In this document: piece by piece, positions 21,295 to 34,063 of the stretch | How the letters are laid out: every line of letters begins with the position of its first letter | Position numbering within the stretch: position 1 is the first letter of the stretch | Origin: Sternotherus odoratus | Taxonomy: Eukaryota > Chordata > Testudines > Kinosternidae | Direction of reading: 5' to 3' | Assembly: GCA_032164245.1 (NCBI GenBank) | Contig: JAVMKO010000003.1 | Coordinates: 37,326,890 to 37,390,889 of the forward strand | Length of the DNA stretch: 64,000 nt | The notes under the pieces: generated by a model | Told to the model about the DNA's origin: nothing | Seen by the model: only the letters and a program-made list of their open reading frames with translations | Databases searched by the model: none | Program-made: the position numbers and the translations under genes

Positions 21295-22262
21295 CTGTAA
21301 GAAAAAAACACAGCCCTTTTTTGAGGGAATCTGACACAAATCACTCGGCTTTGGATTCCTCCCCGAACAATGAAGCTGAGTCCAGCTTTGGAGTCATTAA
21401 TCATGTAGCAGTACAGGCACATTAACTTTCCATTAAAAAGTCAATGATATAGTACTACATTTCCATGACTGTAAAAATGTCTCATGCGTCTCAAAAATGG
21501 TAGGAAGTCTAAAAGCCTGTTCATGCTTTTAACCTTCTGATTTCTAGTGTATGTGCAGCTCATCTCAGAATGTCATGGCTTCATTCTGAAAAATGAGAAA
21601 GGAGATGCTTTCATGTACCAGCTGGAGAGATGGGAATTACACCTTCTGAGTAGCCTTAATCATTACTTAAGAAAAATTAACAGAGTCTTATGTGGGTAGA
21701 GAGGACATGGAGAGCCCATCTGTGGGCCCATGTAATGACCAGCTATAGTTATAGTCCATGGGTTAGAGGTAGCACATTACTTCTTCTTTTGAGCTCCCTG
21801 GGGGAACATATTACCCCAAAGAAGGTAGTGGGCACAGTGCGCTTGGCATACAGTGGGGACAAGCTGTCCCATCTTAAAGGATGCACCCTCTTGAGCACCA
21901 GGAAACTCAAGGAGTGAATGCCTGATTTCCCTCTTAAGCATCTGCTGGGGTGGGGCCGCTCTACACCAGTCCTTACTCTGGGCTGCACCTAAAAGGCTTT
22001 ATTTAGACGGTAAGGTCTTCAGGGCAGATAGTCTCTTTTTGCTGGTTGTTTGTACAACAGGGGCCCTGGTCCATGACTGGGGCTCCTAGGTGCTAAGCCA
22101 ATATAATAATAAGAAAAAAGAAGAAAAGTCACAACCTACCCTGTAATGAAAAAGTGTAAAATCAGGTGAACAAAATTATTTTAAATCATTTTCTTAATTA
22201 TAACATTACGTTTTCAAGCAGTAAATGTGTCTGTTTTTCTCTGCTTCTCCAATCTTTTCTAC
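21295..22262 (-). other. Intron, nothing recognised
   Basis: About 970 bases; no firm repeat recognised. Confidence 0.65.
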
Positions 22263-22457
22263 CTGGTGGAGGGCCTGTTCCAGTCGCGTTTGCTTGGATA
22301 CGGACAGGGCGCAGACAGTCTCCCAGCGAGTGCTTAGCTCCTGCATTTGGACCTTTACCCAGGAGGAGTCATCACGACTGCCATCTATGAGTTCTCGAGC
22401 AGAGCGTTTCAGAGCCTGGACACTACTTGTCCTCTTCCCCAGCTCCTTCTGGAAGAC
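22263..22457 (-). CDS. DST: DST exon: spectrin repeat, helix B-C part
   Basis: 195 bases, 65 codons: [20 protein letters not shown], then [20 protein letters not shown], then [20 protein letters not shown] and QALHQ. Second half of a repeat with the conserved RW pair (STRWETV). Acceptor CCTCAG, donor CAG|GTAGAA, phase 0. Confidence 0.96.
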
Positions 22458-24320
22458 CTGAGGACCACACACATATTTAAATGTTCAATTTATCATGGCT
22501 TCCGTGTTAAAGAGAAGACTAAATTAGGGTTTAGTTTTACAGAAAATACCTCAATCTAAACATTCTAAAAAGCATACATTAAGATTTTCACATCCTACAT
22601 TTGGATTTCTTCTCAATGGGGGTTAAATGGCTCCATATTAGTCTGCATTTTCTGCAAATAAGCTCTCTAAGCTTCAACACCGGCTTATTTACACTGGGAA
22701 GAAGGCTCACTCCACCTGAAAAAGTTGCCTAGCCTCATGAAACATAGGAGTATTTTTGTAGCTAGACCCTCTGAACTACCTGACCCACTGAGATGCGTAA
22801 AAATCTGGTCACCTTAACATACAGAAGCCCTTCAAAGCGATCGATCTGCTGACACAATGATGAATGTGCAAGTCTGTCCCAAATCACAGTGCAGTCAGAT
22901 AAAGTGCATATCGAGGAGCAGGGTTAAAATAGGAAAATATAAATAAAAGTCCATCTGCTAATTTGACTGGATTATGGATTATGTCACATATTTCACATAT
23001 TTAAGTGATTGCATGTTCAGGTTCACAGCTGGGAAAATATCCACATTCAAGCAAGATGCTTGTACATGATATGACAATACTATGAACTGAATTACTGCTG
23101 ATATATTAGTTAAAGTGCATAACGTGACTGCAGCACTGGTTCCAGGACACACACGTCTATGTTTCTAAGGTACATCTCTCATGTGAGGGCCAGATATTTT
23201 CTTCTCTGCCCAAAGCCTGAGTAAACACACTTCTGACAACGGGACACAGTGGTGGCTGATGTGACGGGAATGGAATCATTCCATACCCAACTGGGCCACA
23301 GCTACTATAATTGGATTACAACGGACTCCACAGCAGCTTTTTCCACCATAGTACTGGGCAAGGCCTGAAGAGTGACAGATTCACTGGCTATGTCCTAGAT
23401 CGGGGTGGCAAACTATGGCCCGTGGGCCATAAGCGGCCGGTTGACCATTTTTATCTGGCCCGCAAACCCGGACTGGGCACTGGGCTGAGCACAGGGAGGT
23501 GCGGGGCCCCGTGCTCCCGGGCCGGGGTGCCGGGCCAAGCACTGTGAGCCACGGGGACCTGCCCGGGCTGAGCTGTGGGGCCCCACACTGGGACTGGAGC
23601 ACCCGGCTGAGCATGGTAAGCAAGGGGAAAAGGGGCTTAGGTGGTGGGGTACTGGGAGGGGTGTTTAGGGTGGGTGGGTCTCAGGAGGGAGCAGTCAGGG
23701 AACAAAGGGGGGGGGTGTAGATAGGAGGTGGTGTCCCTGGGGGTCGTGGTTAGGGTCTCGGGAGGGGGCAGTCAGGGAACAAAGAGCAGGGGGGCTTATT
23801 TAGGGGCGGGGCCCTAGGGGGCAGTTAGAGTGGGGGGGTCTCCAGAGTGAGCGATCAGGGGACAAGGAGCGAGGGTGGGTTGGATGGGTCGAGGGTTTGG
23901 AGGGAGGCAGTCAGGGGATCGGAAGTGGATGGGGGTCGGATGGAGGCGGGGCCAGGCTGTTTGGGGAGGCACAGTCTTCCCTACCCAGCCTTCTGCACAA
24001 TTTTGAACCCCAATGTGGCCTTTGGGCCAAAAAGTTTGCCCACCCCTCTCCTAGATCCATGTCAATTTTTACTTCACAAAACCCCACTCCAAGCTACAGC
24101 AGATCAAGCCTCGGTATCACTGAATAGTGCTGGTTTCACAGCATTTTCCATTGTAGTCGGCAGCTTTGTGATGTCCAAACATTCCACGTTAAATGGTTTT
24201 CTTCAGATTCTAAGAAAACATTTCTTTTTACAATTACAGAAGGACCAAATAAAAATATATTGACGTGAGTGTCCACAGTCTGCTATTAATTAATAATTAG
24301 AAAAATATGTTTGTAATTAC
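22458..24320 (-). other. Intron holding an hAT element
   Basis: Contains the hAT-type element at 23401-24048. The rest (22458-23392 and 24057-24320) shows no recognised feature. Confidence 0.75.
23401..24048. mobile_element. Nonautonomous hAT-type element, 648 bp
   Basis: Begins CGGGGTGGCAAACTATGGCC and ends with the inverse GGGCCAAAAAGTTTGCCCAC followed by CCCTC. Flanked by a perfect 8-bp duplication TCCTAGAT at 23393-23400 and 24049-24056. The interior is G-rich on the plus strand with repeated GGAGGGGGCAGTCAGGG / CAGGAGGGAGCAGTCAGGG words, suggesting a degenerate internal tandem repeat. No transposase. Confidence 0.88.
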
Positions 24321-24480
24321 TTTGTGATTATCAATCAGGTTCATCACCAAATCGATGTCTCCATGCACTGGCTGATCTTCCGCCAACTGAGGTTCAATTT
24401 TATATAGCCAGTCAATGAGAGCCTGTAGAGCATCAGTAAACTGTCCTGAAAATAACAGGGCTTCCTCCAGTTTGTTTTGT
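24321..24480 (-). CDS. DST: DST exon: spectrin repeat, helix A-B part
   Basis: 160 bases: one base completing Arg, then [40 protein letters not shown] and [13 protein letters not shown]. First half of a repeat (DWL motif). Acceptor TTCCCCAG, donor AAA|GTAATT, a donor weaker than GTAAGT. Confidence 0.96.
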
Positions 24481-24992
24481 CTGGGGAAAAAAAGCCACCA
24501 AGAAAAAAATCCATCACATTCATTAAGGAAACCTGCAATATAACCGACAGCAGCCACCAATCACTAATCAATACTTATTTTTTCACCAGATAGTGACAGA
24601 AAAAAACCCTTAGGGTCACAGTGGGAGCCTGCGGGAAAAGGAGGGATGGGCACAGCTTCTCAGAGCTCCTTGGAAGGAAGAGAGAGCACACACATTGCAC
24701 CACCTCTTGGAAGGATGTAGAGTACATCTCACTTTAGTGTATTCCTCCTTAGCCGGGATGCCTGGTGTTGGAGAAGAGCAGGGCCATCCCCCAGCCCATC
24801 TCTCCCTTTGAGGTGACCAGAGCACAGGGAATTGTAGAAATGAGCAGTGGTTGTGCTCCCCCCTTTAACTTACTCCAAACAAGCAACTTCTATTCCTCTT
24901 TATACAGCATAGAGAAGCACAAAAGGAACACAACCCCTTCTTCTCTACCTTTGCAAATCTTTAAAACAAGGAAACTTGTTCTTTCATTTTAC

Positions 24993-25162
24993 CTTTCCAC
25001 AGATTTTCCACAGATCGTATCCCATTTGTCTCTGAGCTCACTCAGCATATCATCCAGTTTCAAATTGTCATCTGCCAGAGAGGTTTTCTCTTTGAGGGCG
25101 CGTCCAGTCCTGTTTGTGGTGTCATACACAGAATGCTTGGCTCCAAGAGATTTCTGGAACTC
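24993..25162 (-). CDS. DST: DST exon: spectrin repeat, helix B-C part
   Basis: 170 bases, 56 codons plus two bases: [56 protein letters not shown]. Conserved DKWDT in helix C. Acceptor CCTGCAG, donor AAAG|GTAAAA. The intron to the next exon (24481-24992) is 512 bases with nothing recognised. Confidence 0.96.
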
Positions 25163-27489
25163 CTGCAGGAGTAGAAGGAAAAGTAAACACCTGTGTAGTA
25201 CTAAGTGCTCATTAGCTTTCACTAATTCTTCCTTTTCATATAATTTTTGAACAAATTAATACATTTATAAATGACGCTGTAAGAAAATCTTTTTATCTCC
25301 CAAAAATCATATTAAAATGCAAGTGCAATTAAAAGATTTCTGGTCTTCTAGTACTATGGTGAAGCTAGAGGTCTGGGGCCAGATCCTTTCCCATGCTCTA
25401 GCTCCTCTGCACTGTTCTGCAAGCATGACCAGCCTGAACTCTAATTTAACTAATCCCTTGAGGATTCCTCCTGCACTGAGGAATCTGCAGTTGGCACAAA
25501 GCTGGCCCTAGCAATTGCTATGCCACCACATTCCTATCCCTCAGCACACAAGGGACTGAGGTATGGTCTGAAGGAAAGGGGAATGACCAGAGTAACCCTG
25601 CTTTCTGGAACAACCCTTTGGGAGTATGGGCACAGGGATTAAAATAGAGCATTACTCTCTCTGCATTAATTTGTGTTGAGGGCCCAAGGTGGTGTAGACT
25701 GATTTCGGGATCCAGGGCCTGCAAAGGGATTCATTATCTCAGCATATCTGGCCAGACTGGAGGATATGGGCTCCAGGGATGCAAACTTCTTAACACCAAA
25801 GGGCCTAGTCTTGCAGCCATTTGGTGCAGAGAATCGTCATAGGGAGTTCTGTGCGCAAAGGGAGTGCAGCCAGGAATCTGAATAATGTCTTTAAGGCTAC
25901 ATATGCCTTTTGGGGGCAGGCATGTGAACAAGGGTCTAAGAAGGACTGTGAAACCTATGATTAAAGCTCCCATCAGATTGGTCAGTATTGACTGAGTCTT
26001 CTCTATAGAGTTGCATTCTGCAGTTGGCAATGTCCTGCCACCAGCAAGGGAACATGGGCAAATGCAAATCACCTGGTACCCCACAACAGTTAATAGAACA
26101 TCTTAGTAAATAATTAACTAAAAGGAGACTGCCAAAAGATCCCACTAGTGTTCTCCAGCATTGTCTGACAGCACCAAGGTTTAAAACTAGTTAGATGATT
26201 ATGTTTTATGATTATGATTATGCCTTTTTGAATTATGTATGGACAAACACTGACAAATCAGGGGCTGTGGTTCATTAAACTCACACCTTCAAAATCAAAC
26301 AAATATTCTGTGTCAAGAGAATCTCAAACCAAAAAGAGCTTGTGTGTGGAGCTTGTTGAAAGAGGATCTAATCTGCGCCTACAGTAGAAATAATGCTACA
26401 ACATTCATTATGGAATTACTACTAAGGATGATATGAACCAGACTTTCTCAGAACACAGAAAGGATAAGGAGAAAGTCCTTTGGTCATTGCTGACTTGAGC
26501 TTTGTACTCAACCTGGATGTAACCTAGTCCACTAAGTTCTGAAGTCTCATATTCAAACCCCCTAACTGGCAGGTCCCGTTGTGTGCCTTCCTTTAACATC
26601 CAAAACTCTCCTGGATGACAGTGGTAAATTGGGGTTTACAAGGAAATCAAGGTCATTGCCCTACCACTGCATTTATTTTCTAATTTAATACTTCATCTCC
26701 CTTTCTTTTCCCATTCCTAAGAAACCTGAAGTAGTCCACTACCTTCACCCTTTGAGAATACACACACACAAAATCTTTTCCTAGGATAAACTAAGATCTT
26801 TTCAAAGTACTTTCAAAGTGGAGGGGAAGTATGGGGGAGACAAAAAACTCTGAATAAAAAAGCTCCTTTTCACATGAAATTTTAAACAATTGTTTAAACT
26901 GTTTGTGAATTTATATTTTCTTTGCTGGGGGCTGTTAGTCACCCAGCGCTACATACGCAGGGTTGCTTGATTTTCATAAACAGAGAAAATGAAATAGCTG
27001 CAAGAGAAAAACTATGTAGTAAAAGGGGAGTCAGAGATGAACAAAAGGTTTTAGTTAATTCATTTTTCCAGGGTTAGCCTGGATACATAATACCAAATTC
27101 CACTTTCACTGATTTCACTGAGGTGTAACTGAGAGCAGATTTTTAGCCCATGATTTAAATCACCTCAGATATTAACTGTAGATCAGTGAATGAAACCTTC
27201 AATATTTCATTATCTACAGAACTTTCCTTCCATGGCAGATTGGTACTTATATTCACAGGTTAAGCAGGCCAAATCTTATAAGGAATAAATCTACACTAGG
27301 ACAAGGATGGAGTGGATGACCTAATAGGGTTTTTATATCTCTGACTTCTAAAAATAATAGATAAGGAGAAAAAATAACTAATAAACAGACAATGAATAAC
27401 CCCCCAAAACCCTGGCAACATAAATAAATATATGAGAGCGATATATATAAAATCCTCATTTTATCTTAGGGGACATTGTGGGCTTTTTA

Positions 27490-27550
27490 TTTATTATTAT
27501 TATATTATTATTATTATTATTATTATTATTGATAATAATAATATTTTTTT
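27490..27550. repeat. (TTA)n microsatellite
   Basis: Long TTATTATTATTATTATT run ending in GATAATAATAATATTTTTTT. Confidence 0.93.
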
Positions 27551-28574
27551 GCAATGATACTCTGGCAAACAGTGAAGCAGAGTTATTGCTTACAAGACAC
27601 ACACACACACAATTTCAGTGCGCATCATCAGTTCAGATAGTAATATCATTAACTAAGTAGAAGAAGAAAAGGCTGGCGCTTCCTGGTCTGAAAAGACAAA
27701 GACAGACTTTGGATTGGAGGAAAGAGACAACACATGAGCAGGATGAAATTCAGGATGATGAGAGGCACCTCGCTTATTAAATAGAAATTTGGTTGAATTT
27801 TTTGTTTTTGCTTGATGATTAAACACACTGAAATGATCTTTCATCCTCCTTCTATCATTTATGCCCCTTAGTAGCCTCCAAAACAATTACCAGCTTCAAT
27901 CACAGTGTCTTTATGCCACAGTGCACTCCATACCTCATCATAGATGTGATTCATAAGATTTAAATAAAATGAATAACTAGATGACTTAGGCAGCTAGTTT
28001 CTTGTAGGCATTTTGGAAGAAGGGGCACTTGAAGAAGGAGTCATTTAAATAATGAGAGTAGTGAGTTTGCCCACCAATCTGAGGATGGGAAGAGACATGA
28101 AAGAGATGCCATATTATTTGTGGGAGAAACAGACAAATAGGACATGGAGGGTAGTTTCACCTGTGAAGAAGAGAAGGATGGCAAACAACCCAATAAAAGA
28201 CATGAACGGGGAAGTAGGAGGGGCAGTTACATTGGACCTTGAAGGACACCAAAAGAAGTTTGAACTTGATGATGTGGAGAAGGATAGCAGTGGAGGGATT
28301 CATAGAGGGATGATGTGATCAGAACAGTCAAAAAGGATGATCGTAATGCCTGCATTTTGCTCTAATTCTATATGATTTTAATTTTTGGCAAACTGTAGCA
28401 AACCCCAGAGCATACTAAAATGCAGAACTAGCAAGAACATTAGCACAAGTTTAGCTGAAGATTTCAAGGGAAAATGAAGGTAAAGCCAGTGTTACTTGAC
28501 AAGCTGCCAACCTTCTAAAAGTAAAGGAAAATATTTTCCATGTTGATATGCAAAGTTTAAATAAATGGAGATAT

Positions 28575-28772
28575 TCTCCTAGAACCAATCTCCTAGAACT
28601 GGAAAGACCTTGGAGGTCATCGAGTCCAGTCCCCTGCCTACACTAGCAGGATCGAGTACTGTCCCCTGACAGATTTTTTGCCTCAGATCCCTAAATGGAC
28701 CCCTCAAGGATTGAACTCACAACCCTGGGTTTAGCAGGCCAATGCTCAAACCACTGAGCTATCCCTCCCCCC
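28575..28772 (-). mobile_element. tRNA-headed SINE with CR1-like tail, minus strand
   Basis: Read on the minus strand, the head is AGGGATAGCTCAGTGGTTTG with the A-box TAGCTCAGTGGT and, further on, the B-box-like GAGTTCAATCC. The tail continues with GGGGACAGTACTCGATCCTG, then GTCCAGTTCTAGGAG. The tail resembles CR1 3' ends, so the SINE probably uses CR1 machinery. This is the pattern of the turtle polymerase III SINEs described for cryptodires, as I recall. Confidence 0.8.
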
Positions 28773-29491
28773 CAAATGTTTATGTCATTGTGGAAAACAA
28801 AAGAGGATAAAACAATGAATTGGAGATTGTAAGGGAAAACAAACACAATAGTATAGTGCAAGGACTTTAACGGGGTATAAAGCAATCATTATAAGGAGCT
28901 AGACTAGGCAGAAAAGTGGGGGTAAAATCTCTTGAGAATACAATGTGGGACAAAGGAATAGCAGTGGCTGGGAAACACCATGGGAATAGTTTAAAAGGGC
29001 ACAACGATTCTATATCAGCATTTCAGAAAAACTAACTGTCCTACCCTCACAAGCATGTCTTTATATTTGATAAATTCTTTCAGATTAAACTTTTCCACAC
29101 AACTTTACTTTAGAGGATTCTACCATCTATCCATGTAATGCCCATCACCATGTTACCTGGATTGTTTAAAAAATAAAGTCAAAGTAAAGATTTCCTCAGG
29201 GATTTTTCTCTGTCTTTTGTGGGGACTGCAGTTAATTTTTTTCCCTTTCACCTTACTATTATTAGTTATGGAAAAACCAAATCAATCAGGTGAGATTTAC
29301 ATTTAGAGCTGAAAGCAGTTGGGTTTGTTGAAAAGAGTTTCCGAGCTCTGGTTTCCAAGCAGAGAGAGATCTTTCTCCTACTCTTACATGTTTCACCCTT
29401 GTTATTGGCAATTCCATTGTACCTGATGCTTTTCAAATTATTTAACTGATGTTTCTACTTGACATATTAAGGCTTTGCCAGTCAAAATACA

Positions 29492-29661
29492 GTCGGACCA
29501 CGCAATACCGCGACGATCGGGGTCCAAAAATACCCGACCGTGGTAAACATGGGGTTGCGGTATTGCGGGGTTGCGCGACATCAAAGTGCCGCACGCCGCC
29601 GCCATCGGGAGCCCCGCGCTATAAGTGGATTCATGCTATTGCGGGGTTCCATGGTACAAGA
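29492..29661. mobile_element. Small TA-flanked MITE (Tigger-like ends)
   Basis: Left end CAGTCGGACCACGCAATACC with TA before it (29490-29491 area); right end GCTATTGCGGGGTTCCATGG followed by TA. The ends are imperfect inverted repeats (CGCAATA / TATTGCG core). GC-rich middle with CGCCGCCGCC. About 170 bp; boundaries within a few bases. Confidence 0.65.
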
Positions 29662-30124
29662 TTATTTCTTACTTTTGAGGGAATCCTAAAATGTGAAAAG
29701 CAGATTTTAAATCATCCTAACAATACAAATCAAAACAATTTGTTGGTAACTGTAATTCTGGAAACGTTGTAATTTTAAAGACCAAAGAAGCGTATAATAT
29801 ATTCTCTTTGGATATTTTCCTTTTCCCGTCAAATATTTCTCTCTCTCTCTCTTTGTTGAGAGTTTCCAGGGTTCCCTATTACTCTGTCTTTCCTCTTCAC
29901 AGTTAACTTCTTCCCCACAGATGAACAGGGACTGGGAAGAGCCCTTTCCATTCCCACTAATTTTACCATCTGGAAATGAGCCAGCATTTTAATTTGATGC
30001 TGGCAAACATTTCAGCATAGTGAAGCCATAAATCTATTGCTCTCTGCTGATTAAATAGTACAGGCTTGAAAGGCTTTCCTGCCATTGGACTTGGACATCC
30101 TGCATTTCATCATTCATGACTTAC

Positions 30125-30244
30125 CTTATGCTGTGTAAGCTGCATCTTTATTTTGTCTGGATCATTTGCAATTTCAAGCTCTGAATCCAATGACTTTTCT
30201 GACTCTTCCAACCATGCCATAAGTTTGTTCCAGGCTTCATGAAA
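30125..30244 (-). CDS. DST: DST exon: spectrin repeat, helix A-B part
   Basis: 120 bases, 40 codons: [20 protein letters not shown] then [20 protein letters not shown]. Short first-half exon with the AWL motif. Acceptor TCCCACAG, donor AAG|GTAAGT. Too short to stand out among the longest frames; found by translating the minus strand. Confidence 0.96.
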
Positions 30245-32060
30245 CTGTGGGAAAGCATGACTTGGATTCATACAGATGTATAAACATGTCAGTGCATAAA
30301 ATATTCAGAAAAGATTAAAACCTGACATGCCAGCTCAGGGCCAGAGTGGGACCAGCTGCTAGAGCGAGGTGCAATCTGGGACAATTCCAATGATCTTTCC
30401 CCACTTCATGGCCCCCACACAGGGGCCATTCATTCTCACTGGAGCAGACCTCACCCTCTTAACACCATCAGCAACCTTTAAGAGGTATCGCAGTATGCAT
30501 GCTCCCCAGGATTGCCAGGTAGGTCTGAGAGATATAATGTTGATGTGGTATGGCTCTGCAACCAATAGGAGTAGGGCGCTAAAGGCCCCCCATTTTTATT
30601 CAGTTCCTGCTCAGCTAAGAATTCCTCTGATTGCATTTCTCCTGAGTAAGGACTGGGAGAAAACAGTAAGCATGTTGCTTATCTATTGAACCTATGGACC
30701 AGCCCTAAGGACAATAGCAGTCATCATTTTGGGAACCCTTCCACAGATCACTAGTTAAGGAAAGTTTTTCTCTCACCCTACCAGGAATAATCCTGGTGGG
30801 AGCGCATCAGGCTCCCAACCCTTTCTCTCTTCTGCAGCTCAATAAAAACAACCTTCAAGGAAAAGAGGCAACGAAGAAGGAATAGACTCTAGGATTCTTG
30901 ATGCAAAACATAGAGGCACGTCTTGAGGAAGGGAATTTACTGGCCTTGTCTTTTCGCTCCACTCTTTTAAGCTCCTATTAAAAAGCCACTTCTTCTGAGC
31001 TGCCTATACTAAATCTTATTGATTGTACAGAATATCCCTGTTGTTGTTTCCTTTCCCTCACATCGGACTCTCTCTCCACCCTGCTAGCCAAGGAGTGGGG
31101 GACCTGACTCTTGATGTCAGCACTATACTACTCTCCATCTCCATTGTTTCTGCTTTCTGATCATCTGAGAGTCACTGTGACCAGCTCTGCAAAGTAATCT
31201 CTCTCTACCATACATCTTCCTGCAGAGGGTGTGTGTGTGTGTGTGAATGAGAGTGTGAGTGAGAAAGATGTTATTTGAAAATAAATTGTGTTTTATGATA
31301 TGATTGCACAATTTATTATGTCTAACAGTTTGTGTCATCCCAGTAGTGTGGTAGCAACAATTAACACAGGAATGTGTCCTGGCTTGTGAACATGGACACA
31401 ACTCCATTTCAATAAAATAAACAAACACTCCCTTGTTGAAGTTTAAATACACTAAGCTCCATTTCCCCAGCTTTCATATATGTCCTTTGCTGAGGGACAT
31501 ATGAATCAGAGATGAAATGACCAATTCCTGGAGAGGTGAATTATGTATGAGCATTCCCATTTCTTAAGTTCTTCCTCAGAGTAAGTTAGCAGAGTGTCCT
31601 TGCCAGACAGAAGATATTGCTATAGCAGCCAATATAAGGGCAGGGAGAATTAAACACTATTAGGGTAAAACATACCACTAAAAAAAACCACAGTGGACAA
31701 TATCTCACTCTCTAATATTGAAATGGGTCCATCACACTCTTTCCAGTAAAAAGTTGATTATGTAATTTCTTCTGGAAGGCAGAAGGCACTACTATACATC
31801 TGGAAACCATACTGCAACTCTCCTCTTTTATAGACTATATTACATTGCTGACAGAAGTTGCTGCTGGGTTGAAAGTGAAGCTTTCACCTTCCAAATGAAG
31901 TGCTCTATGATTGAATCACAGAAATTGCTCCACTAGCTCAGGCTAATAGATTCTGTTACATTAACTCCAGGCTTCCTTAAGAATGCTTTAAAGCACCATA
32001 TACATCATGGGTCTGGATTTAGTTAGAGCCAAGTTTAAAGTACAACAACTGTCAAATTAC
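30245..32060 (-). other. Intron, little recognised
   Basis: About 1.8 kb. A (GT)n run near 31209-31226 and a CTCT-rich patch; no named element. Confidence 0.65.
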
Positions 32061-32267
32061 CTGTTTCGTTCGTTTCCTTGCATCATCCAAAGCTCTTCCT
32101 CTTTCCACTAAGCGTTGAACCACGTTTTCCCATCTACTCTGTACACTAATGAGCAGATTCTTAATAAGGACAACATCCTGTTTCTGGCTGAAATATTTGA
32201 GATGGGTTCCAGTTTTATCCAGCTCTATGATCTGGTCTCGGTGAGAATTCACTTCTGTAGCAAAAAC
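32061..32267 (-). CDS. DST: DST exon: spectrin repeat, helix B-C part
   Basis: 207 bases, 69 codons: [75 protein letters not shown] is the helix C signature. Acceptor TTGCAAG, donor CAG|GTAATT. The Ala in VFATEV and Asn in RWENV differ from the human sequence as I recall it. Confidence 0.97.
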
Positions 32268-32497
32268 CTTGCAAAAGGGAGAAAACCACACTTAAATGTT
32301 ACACTGGCCACTCATGTAACACAAACAGAAAAAAAAAAGATGTGGTTCTGGACTTTTTCATAGGAGAGACTATAAAATACATCTTAAAAGACATACAAAG
32401 ATTTTCTGCGTGACAGCATTACAGGGTTGCTTTGGACATTAATACAGTACCTCCAAAGAGCTAGAGGAGAACAGTACACATCTGTTTCTTTACATAC

Positions 32498-32653
32498 CTT
32501 GTGTTCATCAATTTGAAACAAGACAGTGTCCAAGATAAGACTTGGCCGAGAAGCCACATTCAAAGTCTGCTCTGCCTGGGTAAGCCAGTTGATGAAGTCT
32601 TGAAGTGAGTTGTGGAACTCCATAGCCAAATTCAGGGCTTCTTCCAGTTTGGT
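32498..32653 (-). CDS. DST: DST exon: spectrin repeat, helix A-B part
   Basis: 156 bases, 52 codons: [55 protein letters not shown] motif present. Acceptor TTTACAG, donor AAG|GTATGT. The intron to the exon at 32061 is only 230 bases. Confidence 0.97.
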
Positions 32654-33892
32654 CTGTAAAGATATACAGTTATTTAGAAACAGCTGATGTTTTATTGGTG
32701 CTTCGTTGAATAAACCATTTTAATAAAAATATTTCTTGGAGAAAGCCTCTATTTTTGTCATGTTTTTTTCAACTCAGTGTTGACATGTTCTATATTTCAA
32801 AATAAGAGCATACTGATAAAGGATATAAAAGGAGTTACAATGGAAAAACAGGCATAAGACTGTGGTGACTAAGCAGACAATACAACATCCAGTCCCAGGA
32901 GTGTGTTTCCATACACCAGAACACCCGAACTCCTGGTGTTGAACGGTTAACGTAATGGAACAACACACTTTACAGGTTTCAAGACAGAACTCAGGAAACA
33001 AACGTAATGTTCAGATTTGGGTCTGATCGCCTGAATCAGGCCATGCTGCTAGTTTTGCCATTTGAATGTTTATGAGCTATTAAAAAAGCACTCAGAGATG
33101 TTCAGCTAATCAGATTGTGGGGTTCTCCAAGAATTCCATTCAGCCCTATGACTTGTTCTAAGAAGGCTGCCTCATGCTGCAGACTAATTACTTTGATATT
33201 GTTGCATTATACAGTCACATTAAGAAACATTTTGGTTTTAAAGTAAAGCTGATTTTGTTAATTATATTTTTATTTGTAATTATGTCAGTGCTATTCTTCT
33301 GCGTGCAGCTACCTGTGTTTGTAATAATGAATATCATTGACAGTGTGACTGAGATAAAAAACTAAGCTACGGTTCATGATGTAATGAAAACTAAATGAAA
33401 CTAGGAAAAGAAAACATGCTCAATATCAATAAAATCATTCTGCTGAGAACTGGTGAAGTTAGAAATAGTCTCCAAAAGCAACTGATAGAAGCCCAATTGC
33501 TGGAAACAGTGGTCTTAATGCTAGTAAAATTAATGCTGCAATCCTGCACTGACAGGGAGATTAATAAAATGATCTAATCAGACTTTTCCTTCTCTTACAT
33601 CTATGATCTCTAACACAAACCAGAAGTATCCTCACTCTGCAAAATAAACATGTATCAGTATACTTCCATACATTTTTAACAAAACAGATCTGCTCCCCAC
33701 AAATGCTGTTACATCATTAACCTGTGGATCCATGACTCCTGATAAAAGCACTAGTGAAATCTGAATCATTATCATACAACAAAAAATTCTAAGTGCCAGC
33801 AATCAAGTATAGATATTCTACATATGAAATCATTCAGCCTTAAGGTAGTTAATATATTGTTTAAATTTCTATCCTTATTCTAAACCACACAC
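32654..33892 (-). other. Intron, nothing recognised
   Basis: 1.2 kb of mostly AT-rich sequence without recognised repeats. Confidence 0.65.
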
Positions 33893-34063
33893 CTTTCTTT
33901 CGCTGAGTTTTGTTTGTACTGAGTCCCATTTTACTTTTAAGTTATTTATATCTTGCTCAACATTTGTCTCAGCAGACCCTGGGCATCTTGCAAGCATCTG
34001 CTGGCCTTTTTGCATCAGACACTTGTATGTCTCTTCTTTGGCTTCAAAGGCAGCACAGAGTTC
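33893..34063 (-). CDS. DST: DST exon: spectrin repeat, helix B-C part
   Basis: 171 bases, 57 codons: [62 protein letters not shown] in helix C. Acceptor TTAATATAG preceded by a poor pyrimidine tract; donor AAG|GTGTGT, a less common GTG donor. Confidence 0.96.

Larger units (their letters stand above)
25163..30124 (-). other. Large intron (5 kb)
   Basis: Holds a (TTA)n microsatellite (27490-27535), a tRNA-headed SINE (28575-28772) and a small TA-flanked MITE (29492-29661). The rest, including 25163-27489, is AT-rich or unremarkable; no second gene was recognised on either strand. Confidence 0.75.

Noticed and set aside
28691..28772. A possible tRNA gene on the minus strand (TAGCTCAGTGGT box)
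   Set aside because: The B box is altered and the sequence runs into a CR1-like tail; it is a SINE head, not a tRNA gene, and cloverleaf pairing does not look intact.
31123..31452. Open frame with repeated THTHT around 31.2 kb
   Set aside because: Comes from the (GT)n microsatellite read on the minus strand.
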